From Dryococelus australis (lineage: Eukaryota; Arthropoda; Insecta; Phasmatodea; Phasmatidae), in contig CM056997.1 of assembly GCA_029891345.1 (NCBI GenBank), positions 212,885,212 through 212,949,211 on the forward strand: a stretch of 64,000 nt of DNA, given 5' to 3'. Below the pieces are notes generated by a model, which did not search any database, was not told the origin of the DNA, and saw only the letters and a program-made list of their open reading frames with translations. The translations under genes and the position numbers were made by a program. Every line of letters begins with the position of its first letter. The first letter of the stretch is position 1. This document shows positions 23,615 through 35,026 of this stretch, in pieces.

Positions 23615-26250
23615 AATGTTCAGTTCTTAATTAGTGAATCACTAAATATGTTTCGTTCTTATTTTTCTAAAAATAAATATGTTTGAAAAATTAACTGTAT
23701 GTCATTTACTCTTTACGAAAATCATATTTAAAATTACATACTAGTGTGAGAAATGCATTTGTTACCTTGGTTAATCAAATGTCTTAACAGATGAAAAAAC
23801 TACCAGACAGGGATTCTTAAATTTTCTACAAGTATGTTGCAAATTCAATAGAGTTGTAACGAGTTCAAAAGTGTTTGGTTTCCATCACAACAAGTCGGTA
23901 ATTTACTCATACGAAACAAACTAGGTTTCAGCAATAGTAAATTACATCTCTTGAGAGGTAAATTAAAAAGCCATAGGAAAACGAATTATCCCCGAGAAAA
24001 TATAGCAAGTGAAAAAATATCAGGCCAACCCCCCAAGGATGTGAGCATTCTAACCGCTTATCCGTCTGTCAAAGTAATGGATAGAACCACTGAAGTTATT
24101 AAATTCCAACAAGAACATATATGACTTCTTGAATAGGTGGGGAGTGTATCCCGAATAGATTTACGTTAAACCACGTAACATATTAAACATCATTCTATAT
24201 GAAGAATAGGCTTACTGTAACATTATCGTTCATGAGGACATAAATTCCTTACACACCACTTCTCACAATAAACAACACTTTTGTTCTGAAGTTATTCTTA
24301 CTATAAAGTTTCTCTCAGAGAACAAATTTTAATTTCTATTATATCATACTAAAATGTTGTAACCTAAACGTTATTTTATTGTTTAAGGACCATATGTTTT
24401 ACACTGAAAATTAACTATAAAACGCTATTACCGATTACTATCGCATGTAAACAAACAAACAGAATGAACAAATCACCTAAACACATATCATTCCCATGAA
24501 GTAAGTAACATCCGGAGAGACATATATGAAAATGTAATCTTTAAACCATTTTCAACAGCATTTAAACAATCTATGTTCGGAGGCGCTTTGGTAAAGTATT
24601 CGGTTTAAGCTTTCCTGCTAGTTTCCTTTCAAAGTGATGTTACAAACCGATCATGTTATCTTAAAGGCTTGGGTCATTATTATAGGTTTTAATGTTGTTG
24701 TCAGGTACACATTATTCTTTCCAGTGTACATTTACACACAAAAAGATTGAAGCAATTACTTATAATTTTTACATTTCGTGAATAACCTAGCATACGAGGG
24801 AAGAAAATATAATATTTATAAACCCGCGCCTCCGTAATTAAACAGATTATAATGCAACCTAAAAACTATTGATGCAAAATAAGGCAAATGCCCGTATTCG
24901 GAAGGACATGTGTTCGATCATTCTGCCAGCCCTTACTTATACACAATTACTAACCAAACGCAAAATGACATGAAATACGCACACCGTTCAGTTGTAAATT
25001 TTACTTTAAAATGCACGATATATTGTAATTGATAGAGGCATTCATACATTTTTTCCGCACCCCGAGAGATCGATGGTTAATTTACAGAAACAGAGAACTA
25101 ACCCTATCACAATAATAGTGGTGAGTGGGAGGGGAAGATCCTGGCGCAAAAACAGACGAAAAAGGTCCTACGGGCACAAAGAGTTACATACCACGCAGAC
25201 ACACCACTCAGAGCTCACTAAGCGAGGAACGATGACCTTAACAATCGTGCAACGATAAACCCAATCATACAGATCACTAAGCGCAATTACGTAACATCTA
25301 ACTTTAACCCTCACACTTCCGGAAATTGTTTAAAATAACTCATATTAATTTTAATGTACTATCTGTACTATCATACTCGCTACAAAAAAACAGCCCAAAC
25401 ATCCATTTTCTACATATTCTTCCAAACAAAAATTATAATTTGTGATAATCCTAAAAACCTTAAAACTACCTATATTCCATTCCATTACATCATATCAATT
25501 ACACCAATCACTTTTCTTCATACCACGCAGGACAACAAAGCAATTATATATGCTTTCCTATGAAATAGTCCATCGAATTACTCTGATAAACCAATACGTT
25601 ACAAACCTAAGACTTGTTCCTAATAAACCAAATTACCTAAAATGACACAAAATGTCCCAAAATGACTCCAAAGCACATATACAAGTCATTTACACAAACT
25701 ATACCATACATTCGCAAGTCCTTTACCATCGAACATTAACAGCAAAACTAACATGCTGTAGAAACAAGATATATTAAACATCGAACCATTCATTACGAAT
25801 ACCAACACACAATATGAACAGATTATTGAACTGCTCGATACCCATCACTCAATCGTTTACCAACTACCATACATCGCCGAATTTCGGAAGTCAGTACAAC
25901 TCAGTACTTGATTTCATAACATCAGAAAGAATTAATTCATTTTCAAACAGATGCTATCTAACACACCCAATCTTGTGTCAAAGCGATTGCTACTGAAGAT
26001 GGCTAACATATCCCGTATCACATTAACTAATATAAATTTTCTCTCCTTTATTCACAGATGACTCTTTACTCGAAAAAAGTAATAATTTCATAAAAAAAAA
26101 CCTTGCATGTCTCTTCTAATTGGCATTTCAATTTCCAGTGAAATCCGAACCATTAGATATACTCAACATCTAAGTTATAATTAAAATTCCTTATATCCTC
26201 ATAGTTTACAATTAAGTGTAATTATCAAGATATTGCATATAAGCATCAGA
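23615..26250. other. AT-rich DNA with a C/A-biased strand
   Basis: No gene is recognised. From about 24.2 kb the plus strand is G-poor and C/A-rich, like 17.0-18.4 kb and 50.5-50.8 kb, so it may be decayed copies of the same repeat class. Open frames of 60-69 codons at 25.07-26.0 kb look compositional. Confidence 0.35.
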
Positions 26251-26254
26251 AAAA

Positions 26255-26985
26255 AATTTTATTTCATAACTAAATTATTACCACCTTAATTACATAATTA
26301 ACTCAGATTAGATTTAAATATTTCACCAGATCAGTTTAATATAAGGAGGGGAATAATGAAAGCAATAGTCTTTCTTGTATTTTAACTTTATTTCACTGAC
26401 TTATCATAAATACATCATATTAGATACACACTCAAACATATTCAACACCCAGCAAAAATATTTATAACATAATTTTTAAAAAATCCCAGAAAAAAACCAA
26501 GATTAAAGGTGAAACCTTCGCGATATGGGGGTACTCTGAGAAAACCCATTTATAATTCATCCAAAAATGCATGTTAATAAGCTAGGAATATACATAATTA
26601 TATATAATATAGGAATGTATACATATATGAGATAAGAATATACATATTCGTATATTACATGTATTCTTGTGGGCTGAATGTTACTTGGGTTTTCTCAGAG
26701 TGCTCCCATATCGCAAAGGTTTCACCTTTAACATTGTTTTTTTTTCCTGCGATTTTTTTTTTTAATTTTCTAAAAGTTATGTTATAAATATTTTGGTTGA
26801 ATGTTGAATATGTTTGAGTGTGTATCTAATAGTATGTATTTATGAAAAGTGCGCGAAATAGTTAAAATATACGAAATACTATTTATTTATTTTCTGCTTT
26901 TTATATTACACTGATCTGGTGAAACATTTAAGTCTAATCTGAGTTAAATATGTAATGAAGGTAATAATAATTTTATCATGAATTA
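26255..26985. mobile_element. Fold-back element, about 730 bp
   Basis: Inner pairing is clear: AAGGTGAAACCTTCGCGATA at 26507 against TATCGCAAAGGTTTCACCTT at about 26709, and TACTCTGAGAAAACCCA against TGGGTTTTCTCAGAGTGCTC. Outer pairing links AACTCAGATTAGATTTAAAT and CACCAGATCAG on the left with CTGATCTGGTG and AAGTCTAATCTGAGTTAAAT on the right, and further out ATTACCACCTTAATTA with TAATGAAGGTAATAAT. The centre is near 26613. Pairing is imperfect and interrupted, so this is an older non-autonomous element. It carries the TTTTCTCAGAG motif shared with 1.51 and 63.42 kb. Confidence 0.75.
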
Positions 26986-26999
26986 ACATTTTTTTAATC

Positions 27000-29340
27000 A
27001 ATTTATTTACGCAGCTATTATTTACAGCATTTAATTATTTATCTCCACTATTACAATTTTTATTTCTCAGTGATCGCAATATTTAATGTCTTTGTCAACT
27101 CAAATTTACGTCCTTCTTAATGGCTCTGTTTGTTTATAGTCAATTAACTCATACTCATCATTAACACATGTTCGGTCTATCTGTTGCCATCATTTGTAAT
27201 GCCTTTCACTCACGCATCCAGTCCAATAGTCCGGCCTGCAGTCGTATTCTTCCCTGCTCTAATGTACGCAGTCGCAGATTTTCCTCCCGCTGGTCATTTC
27301 TCTCGCCGCGCGCTTCTCTTCTCGCTAGTCGTCTATCACTGAAACTATTCCATTCAACAATTGACGGCTTGGATGCCCGACGTGCTTTATATAGCCACTG
27401 GCTTGATCTGGAAGGTTCACTGCACCCCGAGTCTTTCTGAGAGAGACAATACCAGTAACCCAGGTCATTCTAATTCACTCTCCTGAAAGCGTCTCAGCCG
27501 TTTGGCGGAAACCAAAGAGATCAAAGACATTTCAGTGAGAGGACAATGAAACGCTTTTTTACTTCCAGGATGCAAGCTCTATTCGTAAAACATAAGTGTC
27601 AAGAGCAATGCCTCAATGATAACTTACTTGCGAACACCATGACAAGTCCCAAGTTGACTACAAAATGACACCTCCTACACCAAGTTAAGCTACTATGCTT
27701 TCTTGGTGCTACGATAGGTGAAACTAGGTCACACTGATAGGGAACATTTTAAGCAACGTGTGATAAGTCCAGATATTTGGGGTTTAACGTTACACCGTCC
27801 CACACATGGGTTACGAAAGTTTTGGGCGAGTAGTAGATAATTTAGAAGTTTGGAGTCACATTACTTTATCACGTGTCGGTTAATTTGGTATACCTGAAAA
27901 CACTGTGAATTTGTCATTATGGAAACTAACACATCTTTGGGGAGGTGGAAATAACGTCATATAAAAAAATATTCCATGATCACACCTTCAACATGTGTTT
28001 AGATATTGACTGCTTGTATGTGTTCTAGAGACTTTCTTCTTATTTAACTGGGCCACTGCAATGCCTCTGCAATATAAGCGATATACCCAAATACAAAAGC
28101 TGATTATTTATTAAATAATTGAATAACAACTAGAAATCGCTTTCCCGATGAGTATTTAACAGAAAAAAGTATAAATTAGTTTTAATCAGCAGGTTGGCTA
28201 GGCTTCACAGTCACGCGTTTACTGGAACCTTTTTAATTAAATTATTTGCTGCTACTTTTATGAAAATCAAGTTTTTGCTCTTGACTTTGATAGACATAAA
28301 TACTTTCTCATACCAATTAATATTTATTATAGACTTATAAATCTACAAGGCTTGTCAAATAATGCGTATTTTATTTGGAAATTAGAAACATATGTGAAGA
28401 GATTCACGTCCAAGTTGCCAATAAATGAATTAGAATAAGTTCATTGTCTGTATTTATTGGATATTCTTAGTGAAAAATATTATTTCTCCCAGTATGAGTA
28501 GCATAAATGTCTTTATACTGTGAAACACTGTATCTACATGTTGTCACAATACACATAATTATATAAAAATGATATCGTATAGCGGGTTGTTTGTCGTAAG
28601 CGTAAGCAACGCCATGCTACTGAAGATTACGAATTTCATTGGCTAACATGTACCACGTGTTCCTCGGCACTGAAGAGCCTTGGCGACTTGTTTCCAGCAG
28701 TCCCGGAGTATAGAGGAGAATCCTGACTGGAGGATGCCCTGGAATATGCGGAGGTGTAAATCCGTGGAAGATGCGCACCCGTTGGCCGACTCTCGCTGCC
28801 TCCCGCACCGCCTGAAAACCCTGCAACCCCCTGTACACCTTCTTGCCTGGCACCTCGCGGGAGAAGCCTTTAACTTATGAATATTGATCAGGCAGCGCGA
28901 CGGGCCACCCCTCACATTTCAGTTTCAGCTTAACGGAAGTTTAAACTTCCTCGACACCACACCCACCCCTCCTTCTGTTCCCCGCCACGACCCCATAATT
29001 TCTTTACGGCTTTCAGGCACTGTAGTGCATATCTCTCACGTAAGCTTCTGGCCGTACCGCGGCAAGCTCGTGAAGGCTGTTCACGATACATTAAGCACTT
29101 TTAAAGTTTCTTTAGTCAACATCCGAACCAAAATGACTGTCCATAACCACTGAGAAAGGAACAGGGGGAGGAGGTCCTTCAGGGTTGCAATTTACCCCCA
29201 ACTCCAAAAAAATTTGATAGTGGCTTGCAGCATAACATTTATACCCACAAAACTTAAAAAAACTGAAGGAATATTTTTGGTAGGTTGAAAACTAATAACA
29301 AAGTTAAAGCTGAAAGGGTATACTATATATAGTATATTTG
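27000..29340. other. Intergenic DNA
   Basis: No gene recognised. 27.17-27.45 kb is GC-richer, contains CTTTATATAGCC (a possible TATA box) and ends in CTTTCTGAGAGAGAC; this may be a promoter-like or LTR-like piece. 28.62-29.15 kb has overlapping 66-90 codon frames on both strands with no family match. Confidence 0.35.
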
Positions 29341-29350
29341 CGTTTGCTTT

Positions 29351-29700
29351 ACACTTTATGAAACAAAATTTCGATGAAAAATAACCTCGTGTATGACGTG
29401 CTTGGTCGCCATGTGTCACAGGCGTTTTATACATGTCTTAACAATAAATTAAACTATTCATTCCTTGAACAGAATTTTTAAGTTTATTTTATCTAGAAAT
29501 TATAAAATTTAATTTGTTATTAATACGAATAAAACAGGGATACATTCATAGTGCCTAGTAAGAATTTCTTCTTATGCGAAATATTATTACTCTGAGTGCG
29601 CACGCATGCAATGCGCTGTCCTCATGGCGCTACTTTCTAGACTCGGTTAAACATTGTTTACATGTAGGGGAGGAATATTCTGGTAGTAAAACATTAGCAG
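29351..29700 (+). repeat. Dispersed repeat family R350, copy 1
   Basis: This aligns by eye with 42059-42413. Shared blocks in order include GTATGACGT, GTTTTATAC, GCCTAGTAAGAA, CTGAGTGCGCACG, ACTCGGTTAA and TTAGCAG. No coding frame is conserved between the copies and no terminal repeats are obvious. Confidence 0.7.
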
Positions 29701-29709
29701 TGAAAGTCA

Positions 29710-31640
29710 GAAAAGCCAGACGTGACCGTGTACACACTATGTAACATTTATCCCACTGGTGAGTGTGAGCGAAGCATTTCGAACATAAAATTACTTCTGC
29801 TGACGCGTGGCTTGACAACATACTACTGACGCCGGTCCAGATCCTCGTCACGTTAGATGTTGTAGTTGTCATTCCACGACAATGACGGCCAGCCAACTTT
29901 CCTCACGCAATTTGGGCGTAACTGTAGCCGTTCAGTTCTAGTCGGGCATTGTACTGAAACAAACCGGAAACCTCTTCACGCTCAGTGAACTGCTGCGCTC
30001 ATCACACTCAGTATGGTCGCTACGGAGTTAGGTAGTGCTTAATGTTGTAGCGAGCGAAACCGATAGGTAATTCTGGAATCTAACGCATCGAATGTAAAAG
30101 GGAAGGAAATAAAATAAGTAATAGAACATAAATATTTTTGCGCTTGAGATAAGCCTGTACGCCAAGACAAAAATTAAATTAAATATCGATGTATTTAACA
30201 AGAGTTCTTTATTACCATAGCGAATGTTGTTTATTACAGTCCACTTAGCCTATTTACAATTTTTTTATTTTGTAATGCTGGTAACTTTTTTTTAACAGCG
30301 TCCAATAACAGCGGACCAATATTTCCTTCTTTTTTTTTTTAAGCACAACACTTTGCCCGTTGCTAGTTTCCGATTAGCTGAGTGCTATATTTATCGTACA
30401 CTGGGCGAGGTCCTACCCCTTAGTCTAGGGCACTCCCACAGGGTGGGCCATATCCGTCGCACCACCTTACATCCGGGTTCCTACTGTGCTATTACAGCAA
30501 CCACGCAATCGAGGAGGGATAGTATTTCCCTTTCCAGGTGACAACATACCCACCCGGTTATTAGATTGCAGCTTTCGTCCATTATATGCCGGTTCCTTGA
30601 CACCCGACTCAAGCCTTCCGGGCCACCGTCCCCACACCCTTCAAGTATCTTCCGCCAGAGAGGAAACTGCTTAGACAAAAGGGCATCGCTGCTCGCGTCG
30701 TGGGTCCTCTGTATGATCCTCAGAACATCTTACACCCCTTGTATAGGCCGGCCTCCAGGCTTCCAGCGTCTGGCAACTTGCCTAGTGTCATAGTTACTCC
30801 CGCCTTTCCTGTAAACAGTGTGATAAGTGGACTCACTTTTAAAAATATAAGTGTTTGTGACGATTCAAATAATTCGTTTATTACAGTTATATACCTTGTT
30901 AGCCTACCTTATGCATTCAACGTAAGACCTGGCTGGAAAAGACCGGAAAACCTAATAACACCAAGTTAGGTCAACATCGGACATTTACAGTTGTCGATCA
31001 TGGCGGGTACTGCCACGCTGTAGCTATAGGGCGTGGCAATAGGGGCATTGAAACAAGCCTAGCACCACAACAAAAATATTAGAAACGTGGGACAAATCCA
31101 AAATCCCTTCAAGACATGGGGTAAAGATCATACCCCAAAAACCCCTACAGAAAAACACATGAAAAACTGTAACTTTCATTTATTATGTAAATATATCGTT
31201 TCTTTTCAATGTACAAAAATATATATAATTTTTCCACAAAAAATATAAAAGTTAAGTGCAAAATGCTGTAGAAGGCACAATATCACTTTTAGAAAAATGT
31301 TAAATTTTACTTTTGCAGAAATCTAGAAAATTATACAAAATGCTATATAGAGCGCAATACAATCTAAGCAGTACTGAAGTTTTAGAGTATCTTCTAGAAG
31401 ATTATATCTAGAATTCTCTTAATTTCCTTGCAGTCTGAAAGTAACCTTTTCTGGCTAAACCAGCAAAAGCAAGTCTTAAAAACATGTTTTTCCCCTAAAT
31501 TTTCCGCATACAATAAATTTACGAAAGTTTCATTTTATGGATTTGCCCTACAATTGAAAAAAAAGAAAACGATTTATGGCTAAACATATAGGGACATAAA
31601 TGACTAGAAAATCTCAAAATACAATAATTATTTATTTTCT
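29710..31640. other. Intergenic DNA
   Basis: No gene recognised. A GC-richer interval at 30.35-30.80 kb gives overlapping short open frames on both strands, a sign of composition rather than coding. Confidence 0.35.
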
Positions 31641-31659
31641 TCCTAAGTGAAAAAAAAAT

Positions 31660-32080
31660 GGTCAATACTAATTCCCACATAAAATTACTGGCAGAATTTA
31701 CCTCTTATTGTCATTCCTACACCATCTTTGCTATAATCGAGCAAAATTACAAAATTAGTTGTTTCATCAGACATATTTTACTGGCTGTATAAAGCAAATC
31801 ATCAGCTATTTCACATTAAACTTTTTGAAGCAATTTCTAATTTTCTATATACATGTAAAATTACAAAATGAGTTTATTTTCCAAGAATAAATTACTGGCC
31901 TTTTAAATAAAATCTTCAGCCATTGAACTTTTTACCTTTGACCAAAGTTATTATGCAATTGCTAAACAGTGTTTGATTTCTGTTATAATCAAAACTATTT
32001 CATTCATCAGGAATACTTTACAATTTCTCAAAGATATTCTTACAATTTGCACAATTGATTTCATTTAAAATCCCTATACC
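31660..32080 (+). repeat. Degenerate ~115-125-bp repeats
   Basis: ACAAAATTAGTTG (31749), ACAAAATGAGTTT (31864) and CAAAACTATTTC (about 31988) begin similar stretches with ATTACTGGC and AATCATCAGCTATT or AATCTTCAGCCATT inside. About three heavily diverged copies. Confidence 0.4.
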
Positions 32081-32624
32081 TGAACTATTGGCGAACAATC
32101 TACGCCCAAGTTTAACTAAAATTCCGGTATTTTTAAAACTGACATTTTCAGGAATTTTTAAAATTACGACAATATTTCTCCTAATTTCAAATTCCACATT
32201 TTTTTTAAAAGGGAAATGGCAAATTTAAAAGTTTTTCATGCGCTTCTGACAAAGCGCCTATTCCTTAAGACTTCTACATAAGGACTTTTAACATGTCCTT
32301 CTTTATCTGACACCTTAAGGGTCGTTCTGAGAATTAATAAATTTTTACAAATTCATAATTAACTCGACTGAAGCTCTCAGACTGCAGTGTTCGCCAATGA
32401 GCATGCGCCCTGGGCTTAAATACAAGCGAAATACACAATTTTATACTGGAGGGATACCTCACAATAACCTGCCAATCACGGGCCGTCGAACAGTCGGCAA
32501 TGTTGTTCTATAAACTCTAAGTCTTTAGCGCCGGAACTGACGTAACAATCGTGTGGCCAATTGGAGCTGCGCGGGCGGCCAACGTGATCACGCGCGCATC
32601 TACCGGCCACCCACAGAGGCTCTA

Positions 32625-32786
32625 GACGAGAAAGACCCAGGGGCGATGACAGACGAGAAAGACCCAGGGGCGATGACAGACGAGAAAGACCCAGGGGCGA
32701 TGACAGACGAGAAAGACCCAGGGGCGATGACAGTCGAGAAAGACCCAGGGGCGATGACAGACGAGAAAGACCCAGGGGCGATGACA
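32625..32786 (+). repeat. 27-bp minisatellite, exactly 6 copies
   Basis: The unit GACGAGAAAGACCCAGGGGC plus GATGACA repeats six times, with GTCGAG in place of GACGAG in the fifth copy. The unit is divisible by three, so it keeps a plus frame (DEKDPGAMT) and minus frames open without implying a protein. Confidence 0.95.
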
Positions 32787-33041
32787 GTCGTCTTGTTGTT
32801 TGTTGCTGCATCGTTCGTCCACTTTGTCGTTACAAAAATCCAACACAGACCTTCCAGTGTTCTTAGCAGTTGAAGGTTAGTGTTTAGGCATAAGCGTGTT
32901 TAAGTTTTCCGGTGATTTCAGGTGTATAACAGAAGAAGAAAAAACGTTCCCGAAAGTAATTTTTCTCCATGCTAGTTCAATATTGCGTAGCACGGTTTGG
33001 TAGCCAGTCGAGGCCAGGTGAAATGGATCCGTCGTTAAATT

Positions 33042-33058
33042 GGGGGGGGGGGGGGGGG
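33042..33058. repeat. 17-bp G homopolymer
   Basis: Uninterrupted G run; its length in the true genome is uncertain because such runs are error-prone. Confidence 0.95.
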
Positions 33059-33099
33059 CACTGGCAGAAAACACGTGAAAATGAGACCCCCTGTCTAAG

Positions 33100-34400
33100 T
33101 TCTTATTTTCAAAATGTCAGCAATTTTAAAGTTTAGAATACTATGTTGTATCTCGGGAACCATTTAACCGAGACTAACCGAATTTTGTTAGTTAACAGTT
33201 AATTATGTAAGCATTGAATTTAGAAACCAATAATCTTTTTGGTCAGCCGTTTTGTACGATAGTGGAAATTATAATGCTTTTACATTATATCTTCAGAAAC
33301 ATTTAACCGATTTAAACCAATTTTGGCGTGTTGGCAGTCGATGATATACGCATTGATTTTATAAAGGGATGATATTATTAACAAACAATTTTAGAAGACA
33401 GTGCAAAATGGAAAATAAAGCTGTTACATCGTATCTGGGTAAGTACACAAACAATTTCCGTTACATTCGGCATTTAATTTTTACTATTATAGGCTATGAT
33501 CATAAATGGAATTTGAACGGATAAGGCACCTATTTTCAAAGTGGCGGAATATAATTATTTTAGATGAAATTTTAATATTAATTATTCTATTAGACCGATT
33601 TCGGCCAAACTTGTTTTGTTGATAGCATATTTTACAAGCATCAAATGTGTCAATACAAAGCTTCTTTTGTCCGCCATTTTGTAAGATAGCAACATACGAA
33701 AATTTAATTTCTAATATCAAATCTTGGGAAACAATAAATCGATTCGTACGAAACTGAGCACTGAAGTAATACTACGGTATGTCATGTAAACCGACATGAT
33801 TTAGTAGGTCAGGCTATTATTTCCAAAATGGTGGCCATGTAAACATTTTAGACTACTATTCCATATATATGAAACCATTTCACGGATTTAAACTGAACTT
33901 AGTAGGCTAGTAGTATAGGCCTATATTACAATCATGAAATGCGTTTATCGAAGCATCTTTTGTCCACAATTTTGTAAGATTAGTGCCACACGAATAAATC
34001 AAGTCTTTTCATATATAAGGAAACAATCAAACAGTTCCTTTTAAATTTGGTAAACAAGTAGTAATGTGCTAAGCCAGGCAACTTAATACGTTATGTTCCA
34101 AGAGGGCACGGCACATATTTTAGAAATTAGAGTTAATTTTTTACCTTTTACCGCAGTCTTATTATATCTACGAAACAATGTAACCAATTCAAACTTAATG
34201 TTGTAGGCTGGTAGTATATATGCAAACATAAAATTAGCTAATAAATGTACTCATTTGTCTGCCACTTTGGACGATAACACTACATGAAAAGTCAAGATTT
34301 TCTGTCATATCTCGGGAAAGCATAAACTGATAAACATCGAATTCAGGAAACAAGATATACGTTTCTAGTCCATTAGAATGTATGTGATCAATACTGCATG
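33100..34400 (+). repeat. Ancient ~145-bp tandem block
   Basis: A loose consensus recurs: ATATCTCGGGAAACATTTAACCGATTTAAAC, then TTGGTAGGCTGGTAGTATA, then CCGCCATTTTGTAAGATAG and CACACGAAAA. Anchors such as ATCTCGGGAACC (33150), ATCTTCAGAAAC (33290), ATCTTGGGAAAC (33722), ATATGAAACC (33868), ATATAAGGAAAC (34012), TCTACGAAAC (34158) and ATCTCGGGAAAG (34312) are spaced about 142-150 bp or multiples. Copies are too diverged to be recent. The block resumes at 37.75 kb beyond the 113-bp array. Confidence 0.6.
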
Positions 34401-34811
34401 TTACGGTGTTTGCCAACCCATACAGGACGAGGTCCTTGTCTCAACTGCTTCCTGAACGTCGGTGTTTTAATTTGGAAAACAGCTGAGAGCCCCTCAATGA
34501 TGCCAAAAAAGGGATTTGGGTTGGTTCCAGTGAGAAGGTTTGAAAATTATTCGCTTCCTTGTTTTTTATATCATAATATAACCATTTACATAATTTTTCT
34601 TCAAAATTTTACAACCATTAAACGTTATATAAAAACATAGTTTTCCCAATGATTACATTTAATATATGAAAGGGATCAAAAATAATTATGTTTAAAACTT
34701 CCCCCAAAATCTATATTTTTACAAGATTACATATCTTTCCAGATAAATGCGGTTTACATATAGACTAATTATTTTCCTTTAAACCATACTTAACTAAAAT
34801 TGCAGCAAGCG

Positions 34812-34823
34812 CCCCCCCCCCCC
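34812..34823. repeat. 12-bp C homopolymer
   Basis: Uninterrupted C run. Confidence 0.9.
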
Positions 34824-35026
34824 TTTATAAAATGCTGACGGAACAGTTCCTGCCCAAGTGAAATAAACCAGTGCTATCTCCTCGAACCTGGGCGAGATAT
34901 ACCTGTATTTATATTTGATTTAAAACCATAGAGAACAATACAAAATGATCTTCACTCCGTCGATATGTGGAAATCCTGGACGGGCACGCAAGTGGCACGT
35001 GGCTGGCTGGCGTTGCCTGGGCAAGG

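Noticed and set aside
27168-27440. 90-codon frame near a TATA-like CTTTATATAGCC
   Set aside because: Ser/Leu/Arg-rich translation without family match; the TATA lies inside the frame rather than upstream.
32476-32873. 74-111 codon frames with DEKDPGAMT or matching minus-strand repeats
   Set aside because: Generated by the 27-bp minisatellite, which is open in several frames on both strands.
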